Of a DNA stretch of 64,000 nucleotides, positions 29,162-39,569 are shown in pieces. Location: positions 2,356,759 to 2,420,758 of the forward strand of contig NZ_QCZE01000001.1 of assembly GCF_003075035.1 (NCBI RefSeq), written 5' to 3'. The translations under genes were made by a program, and so were the position numbers. The first letter of the stretch is position 1; each line of letters opens with the position of its first letter. This DNA comes from Zobellella maritima. GTDB taxonomy: Bacteria > Pseudomonadota > Gammaproteobacteria > Enterobacterales > Aeromonadaceae. The notes beneath the pieces are model-generated. The model was given only the letters and a program-made list of their open reading frames with translations. It made no database searches and was not told the DNA's origin.

Positions 29162-31366
29162 TTACAGGCGTTTCGCTTCCAGGATATCCGGCAGCTGGCT
29201 GATCTTGGCCAGGGTCCGGCTCAGGGCTTCGATGTTGTAGACTTCCAGCTCCATATCGATAATAGCGGTCTGCTGCTTGCGGTTGGAGCGGCTGTTCACC
29301 CCCATCACATTGATCTTTTCGTTGGCCAGTATGGTGGTGATATCACGCAGCAGACCGGATCTGTCGTTGGCAACCACCCTCATGGTCAGGTTATAGCCGC
29401 CCGAGTAATTTTCCCCCCACACAGCATCCACCATCCGCTCGGGATGCTGGTTGGCCAATTCCTTGAGCTGATCGCAGTCGGCCCTGTGGATGGAGATGCC
29501 CCTGCCTTGGGTAATGAAACCGATGATTTCATCGCCGGGGATCGGCTGACAGCAACGAGCCGCGCTGGTCATCAGGTTGCCCACCCCCTGCACCACCACA
29601 TGGCTCTTGGGCTCCTGCTTCTTGTGTGACTTCTGCTCCAGCTGTTTGAGCACCTGCTGGTCCTGCTCTTCGCCGGTGGGCTTCTTGTGCCGGCCTTGCA
29701 AGTAGTTGAGCAGCTGGTTGATGCGCAGATCACCGCCACCTATGCCCGCCAGCAGATCATCCTGGCTGGTCATGTTGAAGCGTTCCAACACTTTCTTGTC
29801 GATCTGGCCAAAGGTCAGCCCCAGGCGATCCAGCTCCTTGTCCAGCACCTCCCGGCCGGCAAGAATGTTCTTGTCCCTGTCCTGCTTCTTGAACCAGGTG
29901 GCCACCTTGGAACGAGCCCGGCTGGTGCGCAGGAAGCCCTGGTTGGGATTCATCCAGTCTCGGCTGGGGTTGGGCTGCTTCTGGGTGATGATCTCCACCT
30001 GATCGCCGGTTTGCAGCTGATAGGTAAAGGGCACGATGCGGCCGTCTATCTTGGCTCCAATACAGCGATGACCGACCTGGCTGTGGATGTAGTAAGCGAA
30101 GTCCAGCGGGGTGGCACCGGCGGGCATATCCACCACTTCCCCCTTGGGGGTAAACACATAGACCCTGTCTTCGAACACCTGGCTGCGCAGCTCGTCCACC
30201 AGGGAGCCACTCTCCGCCATGTCTTCCTGCCAGGCCAGCAGTTTCCTGAGCCAGGCGATTTTTTCCTCGAAGCCGCTCTGCCTGGTGGCGCCCGCGCCTT
30301 CCTTGTATTTCCAGTGGGCGGCCACCCCCAGCTCGGCATCCTGATGCATCTGATCGGTACGGATCTGGATCTCGACCGTCCTGCCCTCGGGACCGACCAC
30401 CACCGTATGGATGGACTGATAGCCATTGGGCTTGGGGTTGGCTACATAGTCGTCAAATTCCCGGGGGATATGCCGCCACTGGGTATGAACGATCCCCAGG
30501 GCGGCATAACAGTCCTGCAGCCGCCGGGTCACCACCCGAACCGCGCGCACATCGAACAGCTCGTCAAAATCCAGGTGTTTTTTCTGCATTTTGCGCCAGA
30601 TGCTGTAGATATGCTTGGGTCGGCCATAGACTTCCGCCTCGACCCCCGCCTCTGCCAGTGCCGCCTTCAGGCTGGCGACAAAGCTGGTGATATAGGCTTC
30701 CCGGGCCAGGCGTTTCTCGTCCAGCAAGCGGGCAATGCGTTTATAGGTCTCCGGGTGTAGATAACGGAAGGACAGATCTTCCAGCTCCCATTTCAACTGA
30801 CCGATCCCCAGGCGGTTGGCCAGCGGCGCATAGATATTGGCGATCTCCTTGGCCACCAGCACCCGGGTCTCCTCGTCGGCGCTCTTCACCTCACGCAGGC
30901 AGGTGATGCGCTCGGCCAGCTTGATCACCACGGCGCGCACATCTTCCACCATCGCCAGCAGCATACGCCGTACCTTGTCGACCTGGGCCTCGGAGCCCTT
31001 GTCACTATGCACATGCTGCAGTGAGCGGATACCTTCCATGTCGGCCACCCCCTGCAACAGGCGGGCGATATTGCCACCGAAATCCCCTTCCACCCGTTCC
31101 AGGTCGAGGTAGCCCATCTCCAGGAAAGGATAGAGCAGGGCCGCCTTATGGGTATCCAGATCCATGCTCAGCGTCAGCAGTATGCCCACCATCTCGACAC
31201 CCTGGGCGTGCAACCGCTGCTCTACATCACTGGGCGCTCCCAGCTGCTGGCAATATTCATACAGGGCCGTAAGTTGGCTGCGGGCCTCCACTTCCATCGG
31301 TAGGCTCGCTGCCCATTCAGACAGGCTGAAGGAGGATTTTAGATGCGTATCGCGAACTGAAACCAT
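29162..31366 (-). CDS. relA: GTP pyrophosphokinase RelA, (p)ppGpp synthetase
   Basis: A 734-residue ribosome-associated alarmone synthetase. The N-terminal hydrolase-like domain lacks the HD metal pair, with LLYPFLEMGYLD in its place, so it should not degrade ppGpp. The synthetase domain has YGRPKHIYSIWRKMQKK and the monofunctional EXDD signature REFDDYVANPKPNGYQSIH. TGS (VYVFTPKGEVVDMPAGATPL), a Cys-containing zinc-finger region (AARCCQPIPGDEIIGF) and a C-terminal ACT domain follow. rlmD is upstream and mazG downstream. Confidence 0.97.
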   Translation of the reverse strand: MVSVRDTHLKSSFSLSEWAASLPMEVEARSQLTALYEYCQQLGAPSDVEQRLHAQGVEMVGILLTLSMDLDTHKAALLYPFLEMGYLDLERVEGDFGGNIARLLQGVADMEGIRSLQHVHSDKGSEAQVDKVRRMLLAMVEDVRAVVIKLAERITCLREVKSADEETRVLVAKEIANIYAPLANRLGIGQLKWELEDLSFRYLHPETYKRIARLLDEKRLAREAYITSFVASLKAALAEAGVEAEVYGRPKHIYSIWRKMQKKHLDFDELFDVRAVRVVTRRLQDCYAALGIVHTQWRHIPREFDDYVANPKPNGYQSIHTVVVGPEGRTVEIQIRTDQMHQDAELGVAAHWKYKEGAGATRQSGFEEKIAWLRKLLAWQEDMAESGSLVDELRSQVFEDRVYVFTPKGEVVDMPAGATPLDFAYYIHSQVGHRCIGAKIDGRIVPFTYQLQTGDQVEIITQKQPNPSRDWMNPNQGFLRTSRARSKVATWFKKQDRDKNILAGREVLDKELDRLGLTFGQIDKKVLERFNMTSQDDLLAGIGGGDLRINQLLNYLQGRHKKPTGEEQDQQVLKQLEQKSHKKQEPKSHVVVQGVGNLMTSAARCCQPIPGDEIIGFITQGRGISIHRADCDQLKELANQHPERMVDAVWGENYSGGYNLTMRVVANDRSGLLRDITTILANEKINVMGVNSRSNRKQQTAIIDMELEVYNIEALSRTLAKISQLPDILEAKRL

Positions 31367-31378
31367 AAGATCCCTTTA

Positions 31379-32689
31379 TTATCGTTCAAACAAGGCCATC
31401 ACTTCCGAATGCGCGGTATGGGGAAACATGTCGATCAACCCCATGCGGGTCAGTTGGTAGCCCCCCGCCAACAGGATATCCGCGTCCCGGGCCAGGGTCG
31501 CCGGGTTGCAGGATACATAGACCAGCCGCGCGGGCGCCAGGCGAATAAGATAGGGCATCACCCGCTCGGCCCCGGCCCGGCCAGGATCCAGCAGCACGGC
31601 ATCGAAGCCTTCCTGTGCCCAGGGCTCGCGGGTAAAGTCGCTCGCCAGATCGGTCCGGTAGAAGCGGACATTGTAGCAGCCATTCTCTTCGGCATTGCCC
31701 CGCGCCTGCTCCACCATTTCCTGCACGCCTTCGACACCCACTACCGACTTGACCCTGGCCGCCAACGGCAGGGAGAAGTTACCTACACCACAAAACAAAT
31801 CCAGCACCCGCTGTTCAGGGGCAGGCGCCAGCCAATCGATGGCCTGGGCCACCATGGCCTCGTTGGCTACCGGGTTGATCTGAATAAAGTCGCCGGGGGT
31901 AAATGCCAGCTGAAGCTCGCTCAACTGATAATAAAGCGGGAAGGACATATGTAAAGGACGTCTGTCCTTATCATCCTGCAGAAACAGGGTCAGCCTATGC
32001 TGCTGGGCAAAACTGAGCAGGGCATCCAGATCCGGGTCGGAAAGTATTTCGGTGTGGCGCAACAGCAGAGCGATGCCTTCCGCACAGTGATACAGCTCTA
32101 TATGTCCAAGCTGCCTGCTGCCCTTCAGCCGGTTGAGCAACTGGCGCAGAGGCACGATAAGGGCGGACAGCTCGGGATGTAGCACGCCGCAATGATCGAT
32201 TTCGACCAGCTCATGGGACTGACTGCGACGAAAGCCCAGGGCCACCCCCTTGCCCTGACGGCGGATAGCCAAGCGGGCAACACGCCGGTAGCCCCGTTCC
32301 GGGCCGGTCAGCCAAGCACTTGGCGGCACGGGGACCGGCAGCAGCCGGGAAAACAAGCGGCCCAGGCTCAGCTCCTTGGACTGGTGCTGCAATTCAAGGG
32401 GCAAATGCTGCAGGGAGCAGCCGCCGCAACGGTCGATGTAGGAACAGAACGGCTTGGTACGCCGGGGCGAGGGCTGCAGTACCTTGAGCAGCTGCCCCTT
32501 GTGATATTTACTGTGTTGATCGGTGAGCCGTACCCGCACTTTTTCTCCGGGCAGGGTACCGGGCACGAACAGCGGCTTGCCCTGGTAACGGGCGAGGCCC
32601 ACGCCATGACCGTTTAACTCGAGAATATCGATATCCAGGGCCCCCCGGGCCTTGAGGTCGGGCTTGCGCACCTTGAAGAACTGAACCAT
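31379..32689 (-). CDS. rlmD: 23S rRNA (uracil-1939-C5)-methyltransferase RlmD
   Basis: A 436-residue iron-sulfur SAM methyltransferase. A TRAM domain is N-terminal (HGVGLARYQGKPLFVPGTLP). The [4Fe-4S] cysteines are in PFCSYIDRCGGCSLQHL plus a Cys near CGVLHPE. SAM motif VLDLFCGVGNFSLPLA and the catalytic YVSCNPATLARD follow. It lies 12 bases upstream of relA and divergent from barA, the E. coli arrangement. Confidence 0.96.
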   Translation of the reverse strand: MVQFFKVRKPDLKARGALDIDILELNGHGVGLARYQGKPLFVPGTLPGEKVRVRLTDQHSKYHKGQLLKVLQPSPRRTKPFCSYIDRCGGCSLQHLPLELQHQSKELSLGRLFSRLLPVPVPPSAWLTGPERGYRRVARLAIRRQGKGVALGFRRSQSHELVEIDHCGVLHPELSALIVPLRQLLNRLKGSRQLGHIELYHCAEGIALLLRHTEILSDPDLDALLSFAQQHRLTLFLQDDKDRRPLHMSFPLYYQLSELQLAFTPGDFIQINPVANEAMVAQAIDWLAPAPEQRVLDLFCGVGNFSLPLAARVKSVVGVEGVQEMVEQARGNAEENGCYNVRFYRTDLASDFTREPWAQEGFDAVLLDPGRAGAERVMPYLIRLAPARLVYVSCNPATLARDADILLAGGYQLTRMGLIDMFPHTAHSEVMALFER

Positions 32690-32768
32690 AAAACGTGGAG
32701 CCCCCGAACCGGCTATGTCATCATATGCGTATCCTAATCAAGCGCGCATTGTCCCACAGAACCCCATT

Positions 32769-35462
32769 ATGACCAAATACGGCCTGCGGGCCCGGGTACT
32801 GGCCTTTACCATATTGCCAACCCTGATCATCGGCATCCTGCTGGCCGGCTACTTTTCGGTTAACCGCTACCAACAGCTGGAAGATGCACTGATCAAGGAG
32901 GGCATCAATGTCATCGAACCCCTGGCCCTGGCCAGCGAACTGGCGCTGAGCGGCCGCAATCGGGAAGCCCTGAACAGGCTGCTGAGCAATATTCACCGTA
33001 ACAACAGCCCGCTGATCAAGTCCATCGCGCTGTTTGATCAGGAAGGCCGCCTGCTGGTGACCTCCAATTATCATCGGGACTACAACCAGATGCGCCTGCC
33101 CGACGGGGTTTCCCTGCCCCGCCTGACCCTGGTTGAGGCGAGCGAGGATGGCATTATCCTGCGCACGCCGGTGCTGACCGACAATATCCGGGTCGACGCG
33201 GACTGGAGCGAAGCCTCGTCCACTCCGCTGGGCTATGTGTCCATGCAGCTGACCACCGACTCGGCCATGCTGGTCCACTACAAGGATACCCTGGTTGCCG
33301 CCCTGATCGTGCTGCTTGGCATCTGCGCCAGTACCCTGTTCGGTTTCCGCTTGATAAAGGGGGTGTCCCAACCGATCACCGACATGGTCAGCGCCGTCTA
33401 TAAAATCCGCGAGGGCCGCCTGGACACCCGGGTTCATGGTGAGTTCACCGGCGAGCTGGAAGTGCTGAAGAACGGTATCAACGCCATGGCCAAATCCCTG
33501 TCGGAGTACCATGAGGAGATGCAGCAGAACATCGATCAGGCCACTTCGGATCTACGGGAGACCCTGGAGCAAATCGAAATCCAGAATATTGAACTGGATA
33601 TGGCCAAGAAACGGGCCCAGGAGGCAGCCCGGGTCAAGACCGAATTCCTGGCCAACATGTCCCACGAACTAAGGACCCCGCTCAACGGGGTGATCGGCTT
33701 CGCTCGCCAGCTGCAGAAAACCCGGCTCAGCCCGAATCAGCTTGATTACCTGAAAACCATCGAAAAGTCGGCACAGAACCTGCTAGGTATCATCAACGAT
33801 ATCCTTGATTTCTCCAAACTGGAAGCAGGCAAGCTGAAGATGGAGCAGATCCCCTTCTCGCTGCGGGATACCCTCCAGGAAGTGATGACGCTGCTGGCCC
33901 CCAGCGCCCACGACAAGGGGCTGGAGCTGTCATTACGGGTCGATGCCGCCGTTACCGACAGCCTGACCGGCGACCCGCTGCGGGTGCAGCAGATACTGAC
34001 CAACCTGGTGGGTAACGCCATCAAGTTTACCGAGCAGGGCAACGTCGATGTGCGCGTCGATGCCCGCCCCGCCAGCCGGCCCGAGCGCACGGCCCTGTGC
34101 TTTTATGTGCAGGACACCGGCATTGGTATCTCCGACAGCCAGCGCCGCCAGCTGTTCCAGGCCTTCAACCAGGCGGACTCCAGCATTTCCCGCCGTTATG
34201 GCGGCACCGGCCTGGGGCTGGTGATCACCCAGAAGCTGGTACACCAAATGGGGGGGGATATAGAACTTTATTCGGAGCTGGGCACCGGCTCCGTGTTCAG
34301 CTTCACCCTGGAATTTGAACGGGCGGCCCTGCCCCTGGCCGAGCCCCTGCCCCTGTCCCGGCTGACCGGGCAGACAGTGCTGTACCTTGAAGAGGATAAC
34401 TTCAGCCGGCGCACCACCCGGGCATTGCTGCGGGAGTGGGGCCTGCAGGTTTTGCATGAACCTGATCCCGATATGCCGATAGATACGGTGATCCTGGGTT
34501 TTGGCCCCAACCACCTGCCCAGCGAGATGGAACAGGCCATACGGCAACACAAAGCCCTCTGTGGCAAGCTGCTGGTACTGCTGAGCTCGACCGATCCTAC
34601 CCTGACGGATGTCCTGCTCAAGGCCGGCGCCAACCTCTGCCTGAGCAAGCCGGTACATTATCAGAAGCTGGCCCACGCCCTGATCGACCAGGAGATGGTG
34701 CCGACCGAAGAATTGCTGCAGATCACCCTGGCCCCCCCCACCCACAAACTGGAGCTCAAGGTGCTGGCGGTGGACGACAATCCGGCCAACCTCAAGCTGA
34801 TCAGTGCCATGCTGTCGGAGCAGGTGACCCAGGTCGATGCCTGCATCAACGGCAAGGAAGCACTCAATCTGGCGACGGTCAACGATTACGATATCATTTT
34901 CATGGATATCCAGATGCCACTAATGGATGGCATTCAGGCGACCCGGGAAATTCGTGCCCAGGGTCCCAACCGCAGCACACCGATAGTGGCGGTCACCGCC
35001 CATGCCATTCAGGGCGAGCGAGAGCGGTTGATGGAGCAGGGGATGGATGAGTACCTGGCCAAACCCATAGACGAGGCGATACTGGCCCGCATTATCGAGC
35101 GCTATGCCCGTGTCCACGGCAGCAGTGGACAGATAGACTGGCCCCTGGCCGTGCGTCAGGCCGGCGGGAAAGAAGAGCTGGCCCGGGAGATGCTGACCCT
35201 GTTACTGGCCAGCTTCGATGAATTCTCCCCCAGGCTCAACGCCGCCCTGGCCGGTGACCTGGATACTGCCAGCCTGTACCCGGCACTCCATAAGCTTCAT
35301 GGCGGGGCCGCCTACTGCGGCGTACCCGAGTTGCTGAGTCTCGCCGGGCAGCTGGAACAGGCCATGCTGGACAAGCAGCCACTGGACAGCCTGGAGCCGG
35401 AGCTGCTGGAACTGGAGGAACGGATCCAGCAGATCAGGGAAGAAGCGGCTCGTTACTTGTAA
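32769..35462 (+). CDS. barA: Hybrid sensor histidine kinase BarA
   Basis: An 897-residue tripartite kinase that controls the UvrY/GacA response regulator and hence the Csr small RNAs. Membrane helix 1 is near residues 10-28 and helix 2 near 180-200, enclosing a periplasmic sensor. HAMP, a coiled region and HisKA (FLANMSHELRTPLNGV, His299) follow. The ATPase has DTGIGISDSQRRQLFQAFNQ. A degenerate receiver comes next, then a true receiver (FMDIQMPLMDG, Asp713), and a C-terminal HPt domain with LHKLHGG (His841). The start MTKYGLRARV matches E. coli BarA; an in-frame ATG at 32715 is rejected. Confidence 0.95.
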   Translation: MTKYGLRARVLAFTILPTLIIGILLAGYFSVNRYQQLEDALIKEGINVIEPLALASELALSGRNREALNRLLSNIHRNNSPLIKSIALFDQEGRLLVTSNYHRDYNQMRLPDGVSLPRLTLVEASEDGIILRTPVLTDNIRVDADWSEASSTPLGYVSMQLTTDSAMLVHYKDTLVAALIVLLGICASTLFGFRLIKGVSQPITDMVSAVYKIREGRLDTRVHGEFTGELEVLKNGINAMAKSLSEYHEEMQQNIDQATSDLRETLEQIEIQNIELDMAKKRAQEAARVKTEFLANMSHELRTPLNGVIGFARQLQKTRLSPNQLDYLKTIEKSAQNLLGIINDILDFSKLEAGKLKMEQIPFSLRDTLQEVMTLLAPSAHDKGLELSLRVDAAVTDSLTGDPLRVQQILTNLVGNAIKFTEQGNVDVRVDARPASRPERTALCFYVQDTGIGISDSQRRQLFQAFNQADSSISRRYGGTGLGLVITQKLVHQMGGDIELYSELGTGSVFSFTLEFERAALPLAEPLPLSRLTGQTVLYLEEDNFSRRTTRALLREWGLQVLHEPDPDMPIDTVILGFGPNHLPSEMEQAIRQHKALCGKLLVLLSSTDPTLTDVLLKAGANLCLSKPVHYQKLAHALIDQEMVPTEELLQITLAPPTHKLELKVLAVDDNPANLKLISAMLSEQVTQVDACINGKEALNLATVNDYDIIFMDIQMPLMDGIQATREIRAQGPNRSTPIVAVTAHAIQGERERLMEQGMDEYLAKPIDEAILARIIERYARVHGSSGQIDWPLAVRQAGGKEELAREMLTLLLASFDEFSPRLNAALAGDLDTASLYPALHKLHGGAAYCGVPELLSLAGQLEQAMLDKQPLDSLEPELLELEERIQQIREEAARYL

Positions 35463-35533
35463 TAACGGCTGAGGGACAAGAGTCGAGGAGTCAGGGCTCA
35501 GGGCCGAGGAATGCAGACTCCGCCAGCAAGCAC

Positions 35534-35568
35534 CTGGCTCCCACGCAGAGCATGGGAGCCAGTCTTCT
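35534..35568 (+). terminator. Terminator-like hairpin between barA and pdxJ
   Basis: A perfect 10-base stem CTGGCTCCCA / TGGGAGCCAG (35534-35543, 35553-35562) followed by TCTTCT. Probably serves barA, and possibly pdxJ from the other side. Confidence 0.6.
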
Positions 35569-35599
35569 ATACCGTGCCAGCGGTTTGTTCGGGCGGCGG

Positions 35600-36337
35600 T
35601 TAGATCCCCAGGCGGGCTTCCTGCATCAGCCGTTTCATGTCCTGCACCGCTTTCTCCAGGCCATCGAAGGCGGCACGGGCGATGATCGCATGGCCGATAT
35701 TCAGCTCCAACATTTCGGGAATGGCGGCGATGGGTTTGACATTGTGATAATGCAGACCATGACCGCCGTTTACCTTGAGCCCCAAATCATGGGCATAGGA
35801 AGCACCGGCCGCAATCCGCTTCAGCTCGGCCTGACGCTCGGCATCGTTGGGGGCATCGGCGTAGTGGCCGGTGTGGATCTCGATATAGGGGGCGCCCGTA
35901 GCCCGCACCGCCTCGATCTGGGCCCTGTCCGCATCGATAAACAGCGACGTCTTGATCCCTGCTTCACTCAACCGGGTCACCGCGGCCGTCACCTTGTCGA
36001 GCTGGCCGGCTACATCCAGACCGCCTTCCGTGGTCACTTCTTCCCGTTTTTCCGGCACCAGACAGACAAACTCCGGCTTGATGCGGCAGGCAATATCCAG
36101 CATTTCATCGGTCACCGCCATCTCAAGGTTCATGCGGGTCTGTATGGTCTGACTTAACAGCTCCACATCCCTGTCGATAATATGCCGCCTGTCTTCCCGC
36201 AGGTGAACGGTAATGCCATCGGCACCCGCCTGCTCGGCCACCGCCGCGGCCTGCACCGGATCCGGATATTGGGTGCCCCTTGCATTACGCAAGGTAGCAA
36301 TATGATCGATATTGACCCCCAGATACAATTCACTCAC
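35600..36337 (-). CDS. pdxJ: Pyridoxine 5'-phosphate synthase PdxJ
   Basis: A 245-residue TIM-barrel enzyme condensing 3-amino-2-oxopropyl phosphate with deoxyxylulose phosphate to form PNP (vitamin B6). [20 protein letters not shown] at the start, [11 protein letters not shown], and the C-terminal HGLHYHNV and [12 protein letters not shown] are diagnostic. The start codon is GTG at 36337 with AGAGG 8 bases upstream; the recO stop lies inside the first codons (8-base overlap). acpS, which follows pdxJ in E. coli, is not here; barA is next instead. Confidence 0.96.
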   Translation of the reverse strand: MSELYLGVNIDHIATLRNARGTQYPDPVQAAAVAEQAGADGITVHLREDRRHIIDRDVELLSQTIQTRMNLEMAVTDEMLDIACRIKPEFVCLVPEKREEVTTEGGLDVAGQLDKVTAAVTRLSEAGIKTSLFIDADRAQIEAVRATGAPYIEIHTGHYADAPNDAERQAELKRIAAGASYAHDLGLKVNGGHGLHYHNVKPIAAIPEMLELNIGHAIIARAAFDGLEKAVQDMKRLMQEARLGI

Positions 36338-37040
36338 TGCGATTACCTCTCGTTCCTTTGATAAACAGGGCACGGCTGCGCAAGGGCCGGCCTCCAAGAT
36401 AAGGGCCCAGAGCCTGCCGGCTGAACCGCTTGGCGGCAGCCAGCACCTCGCCCCGGGTCAAGTCATGTTCGGCCAGGGCGAGCAGGTGCGCCCCGTAAAA
36501 GGCGCCCGGCTCGGCCTGCTCCAGGGTAATAAAGCCGGACTCGGGTCGATAGGCATACCAGCCCAAGGGCTCGATCCCGGCCCCGCTGACGGCATCCTGA
36601 GTAAAATCCACCCCATAACCGAGCACGTCCAGCATATAAAACTCAAACTGGCGTAGGCAAGGCTCAATACTGCCACCGGTAGCCAGTTTGCTCAGGGTTT
36701 GATGATAGGCCTCGAACACCTCGCCGAAAGGGGTCTGTGCTTCCAGTAGATAAAAGAGCAGCTCATTCAGGTAGAGGCCACTGTACAGAGCCTCCCCTTT
36801 CAGCTGAATGGCAGGGGCCGATGCCTCGGCCAGGTGCAGGTTTTTCAGTTCGCCCTTGCCGGCGAAGGTAAGCCGCAGGGGTACAAAGGGCTGCAACAGC
36901 CCTTTCAGGGGCGAGCGGGGCTGACGGCTGCCACGGGCAACCAGGCTCTGACGCCCCTGCTCCCGGGTGAATACCTCGACCAACTGGCTGGTTTCCCGGT
37001 AGGGGCGACTATGAATAACGAAGGCGGCATCCAGGGCCAC
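36330..37040 (-). CDS. recO: DNA repair protein RecO
   Basis: A 236-residue recombination mediator that loads RecA with RecF and RecR. The N-terminal OB fold has [20 protein letters not shown] and [19 protein letters not shown]; the helical part has [16 protein letters not shown]; the C-terminus has [19 protein letters not shown]. The zinc-binding cysteines found in some bacterial RecO proteins are absent, as in enteric versions. The start codon appears to be GTG at 37040, 42 bases after era. Confidence 0.94.
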   Translation of the reverse strand: MALDAAFVIHSRPYRETSQLVEVFTREQGRQSLVARGSRQPRSPLKGLLQPFVPLRLTFAGKGELKNLHLAEASAPAIQLKGEALYSGLYLNELLFYLLEAQTPFGEVFEAYHQTLSKLATGGSIEPCLRQFEFYMLDVLGYGVDFTQDAVSGAGIEPLGWYAYRPESGFITLEQAEPGAFYGAHLLALAEHDLTRGEVLAAAKRFSRQALGPYLGGRPLRSRALFIKGTRGNRSE

Positions 37041-37082
37041 TAGTATCCATCACCACAACTCGAGCAGCCCCAGGCCCATTCA

Positions 37083-37988
37083 TTAGTCATCGCCATAGCC
37101 CAGACTGCGCAGCGCCCGTTCGTCGTCTGCCCAGCCGGACTTGACCTTGACCCACAGTTCGAGGAACACCTTCTGCTCGAGCAGACGTTCCAGTTCCAGC
37201 CGCGCCTCGGTGCCGATGATCTTGAGCTTTTCACCCTTGTTGCCGATCACCATCTTTTTCTGGCCGCTGCGCTCTACCAGGATCAGACCGTTGATATGCA
37301 CTACGCCCTTGTCATTGACCTGGTAACGCTCGATTTCAACCGTCACCGAATAGGGCAGCTCATCGCCTGTGAATCGCATCAGCTTTTCACGGATGATCTC
37401 CGCCGCCATAAAGCGGGAGGAACGGTCAGTGATATAGTCCTCCGGAAAATGGTGCATCGACGGCTTGAGCCGGGAACGGGCCAGCTTGGCGATAACCTCG
37501 ACATTTTCGCCGTTTTCGGCGGAAATCGGCACTATGTCGGCAAAATTCATCTGCCCGGACAGCCACTGCATATGAGGCAGCAGCGCTTCCTTGCTTTCGA
37601 CGTTGTCGATCTTGTTGATGGCCAGCACAACGGGACAACGCAGGTGGCGCAGCTTGTTGAGCACCATCTCGTCATCGGCGGTCCACTTGGTGCCCTCCAC
37701 CATGAACACCACCATTTCCACGTCCCCCAGGGAGCTGGATGCAGCCCGGTTCATCAGCCGGTTGATGGCACGCTTTTCTTCGATATGCAGGCCGGGGGTG
37801 TCCACGTAGATGGCCTGATAGGCGCCTTCGGTGTGGATACCCATGATCCGGTGACGGGTGGTCTGGGCCTTACGCGAGGTAATGCTGACCTTCTGCCCCA
37901 GCAGCTGGTTCAGCAGGGTCGACTTGCCCACGTTCGGGCGGCCGACGATGGCCACGAAACCACAGTAGGTCTGCTCTTGCTCTGTCAT
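37083..37988 (-). CDS. era: GTPase Era
   Basis: A 301-residue GTPase that assists 16S rRNA maturation and 30S assembly. G1 is [18 protein letters not shown]3 [20 protein letters not shown] and G4 INKIDNV. The C-terminal KH domain has [20 protein letters not shown]. The start ATG overlaps the rnc stop (ATGA), so rnc-era are coupled as in E. coli. A longer in-frame extension to 38087 lies within rnc and is rejected. Confidence 0.97.
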   Translation of the reverse strand: MTEQEQTYCGFVAIVGRPNVGKSTLLNQLLGQKVSITSRKAQTTRHRIMGIHTEGAYQAIYVDTPGLHIEEKRAINRLMNRAASSSLGDVEMVVFMVEGTKWTADDEMVLNKLRHLRCPVVLAINKIDNVESKEALLPHMQWLSGQMNFADIVPISAENGENVEVIAKLARSRLKPSMHHFPEDYITDRSSRFMAAEIIREKLMRFTGDELPYSVTVEIERYQVNDKGVVHINGLILVERSGQKKMVIGNKGEKLKIIGTEARLELERLLEQKVFLELWVKVKSGWADDERALRSLGYGDD

Positions 37989-38653
37989 AATAATGCTTCC
38001 AGGGCATGCTCGGCAGCGGCCTGCTCGGCCTTGCGGCGGCTGGTTCCTATGCCAACCACCGGCTCGGCCAGGCCGTCCACCAGACAATGCACGGTAAATT
38101 TCTGATTGTGGGCTTCGCCGATCACGTCCACCACATTATAGGTGGGTAATGGCTTGCGTTTGGCCTGCAGCAGCTCCTGCAACCGGGTCTTAGGATCTTT
38201 CTGTTCGATGCCCGGCTGAATTTCATTTAACCGCTCGTCATACCAGGACAACAGCAGGCCGCGTATGCCTTCGATATCGGTATCGATATAGACGGCGCCA
38301 ATCAAGGCCTCCACTGCATCGGCAAGGATCGACTCGCGTCGATAGCCACCGCTTTTCAGCTCCCCCGGTCCCAGGATAAGGTAATCGCCCAGTTCAAACT
38401 CCCGGGCGAGCTCGGCCAGGGTCTTTTCCCGTACCAGGGTGGCACGCATGCGTGACATATCCCCTTCGTTTACCTTGGGAAAACGGTGAAACAGGGCGTC
38501 GGCAATAACCATGCTGAGGATGGAATCCCCCAGGAACTCCAACCGTTCATTATGACGGGAGCCCGCGCTCCTGTGGGTCAAGGCTCGTACCAGCAAGGTT
38601 TCGTCGGTAAAGGTATGACCCAGTTTCTTTTGCAGAGTATTCAGTTTTTTCAT
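37985..38653 (-). CDS. rnc: Ribonuclease III
   Basis: A 222-residue dsRNA-specific endonuclease processing rRNA precursors and regulatory RNA duplexes. The signature [20 protein letters not shown] carries catalytic Glu and Asp. [15 protein letters not shown] holds the second metal site, and the C-terminal dsRBD has [19 protein letters not shown]. Overlaps lepB by one base upstream (TAATG) and era by four downstream. Confidence 0.97.
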   Translation of the reverse strand: MKKLNTLQKKLGHTFTDETLLVRALTHRSAGSRHNERLEFLGDSILSMVIADALFHRFPKVNEGDMSRMRATLVREKTLAELAREFELGDYLILGPGELKSGGYRRESILADAVEALIGAVYIDTDIEGIRGLLLSWYDERLNEIQPGIEQKDPKTRLQELLQAKRKPLPTYNVVDVIGEAHNQKFTVHCLVDGLAEPVVGIGTSRRKAEQAAAEHALEALL

Positions 38654-39567
38654 TAATGGATTGCGCCCACTCGGCTAAAACGCACATCCGAGGGCACCCA
38701 GGAAGGCAGCCAGCTGTCGGCGTGACGTTCAAATTCAAAGCTTATCCAGATGGCAACGGCTTTCCCGACCAGATTCTGCTCGGGCACAAAGCCCCAGAAG
38801 CGGCTGTCGGTACTGTTGTCCCTGTTGTCACCCAGGGCAAAATAGTGGCCCTCGGGTACCACCCATTCATTGAGCGCGGTCCCCGGCTGGCGGTAATACA
38901 TGGATATCCGATCCGGCAACAGGGGGTTGCGCAGGATATCATGGGGAGGCTCGATCAATGCCTCTCCATAACGCTCCAGTGGAATCCCCATCTGACTGAA
39001 CTCGCCACCCTGCCTGAAAGTCAGGGGCACCGGCTGGAAGTCCGGACAGTCGTCACCCTTGCAGGCCGGTTTGATATACAGCTGTTTGTCCTGGTAGACG
39101 ATGCGATCGCCGGGCAGGCCGACAATCCGCTTGATGTAATCCACCCGGGGGTTCTCCGGATACTTGAAGACCGCTACATCGCCCCGCTCGGGGGTGCCGG
39201 TGGGGATCAGTCTGGTGTTATTCACCGGCTCCTTCAGGCCGTAGGCGAATTTTTCCACCAGGATAAAATCCCCGACCAACAGGGTCGGCATCATGGAGCC
39301 GGAGGGGATCTGGAACGGCTCATAGACAAAGGAGCGCAATACCAGTACCACGGCGATCACCGGGAAAATGGACTTGGCCTGCTCGATCCAGCCCGGGGCT
39401 TGACTGGCCTTGGCCAACGCTGTCTTGTCGACTTTGTTGCCATGGGCCACCTGGGCATCGGCGATTTTCTGGGCCCTGTGCTTGGCCCAGATCCATTTGT
39501 CACAAGCCCAGATAATACCGGTGACCAGGGTCACCAATACCAGGATCAGGGCAAAGGTACTCGCCAT
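38653..39567 (-). CDS. lepB: Signal peptidase I
   Basis: A 304-residue inner-membrane protease that cleaves signal peptides. Two N-terminal membrane segments (about 4-20 and 64-80) precede the periplasmic domain. The catalytic dyad is Ser91 ([15 protein letters not shown]) and Lys146 ([14 protein letters not shown]), the same numbering as in E. coli. [17 protein letters not shown] is the third box. It is 2 bases downstream of lepA. Confidence 0.97.
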   Translation of the reverse strand: MASTFALILVLVTLVTGIIWACDKWIWAKHRAQKIADAQVAHGNKVDKTALAKASQAPGWIEQAKSIFPVIAVVLVLRSFVYEPFQIPSGSMMPTLLVGDFILVEKFAYGLKEPVNNTRLIPTGTPERGDVAVFKYPENPRVDYIKRIVGLPGDRIVYQDKQLYIKPACKGDDCPDFQPVPLTFRQGGEFSQMGIPLERYGEALIEPPHDILRNPLLPDRISMYYRQPGTALNEWVVPEGHYFALGDNRDNSTDSRFWGFVPEQNLVGKAVAIWISFEFERHADSWLPSWVPSDVRFSRVGAIH

Positions 39568-39569
39568 AA

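Noticed and set aside
38653-38738. Frames upstream of rnc, era, eno, alaS and dnaB suggesting longer N-termini
   Set aside because: The extensions run through neighbouring genes or terminators and have no family similarity; internal starts with better context were used.
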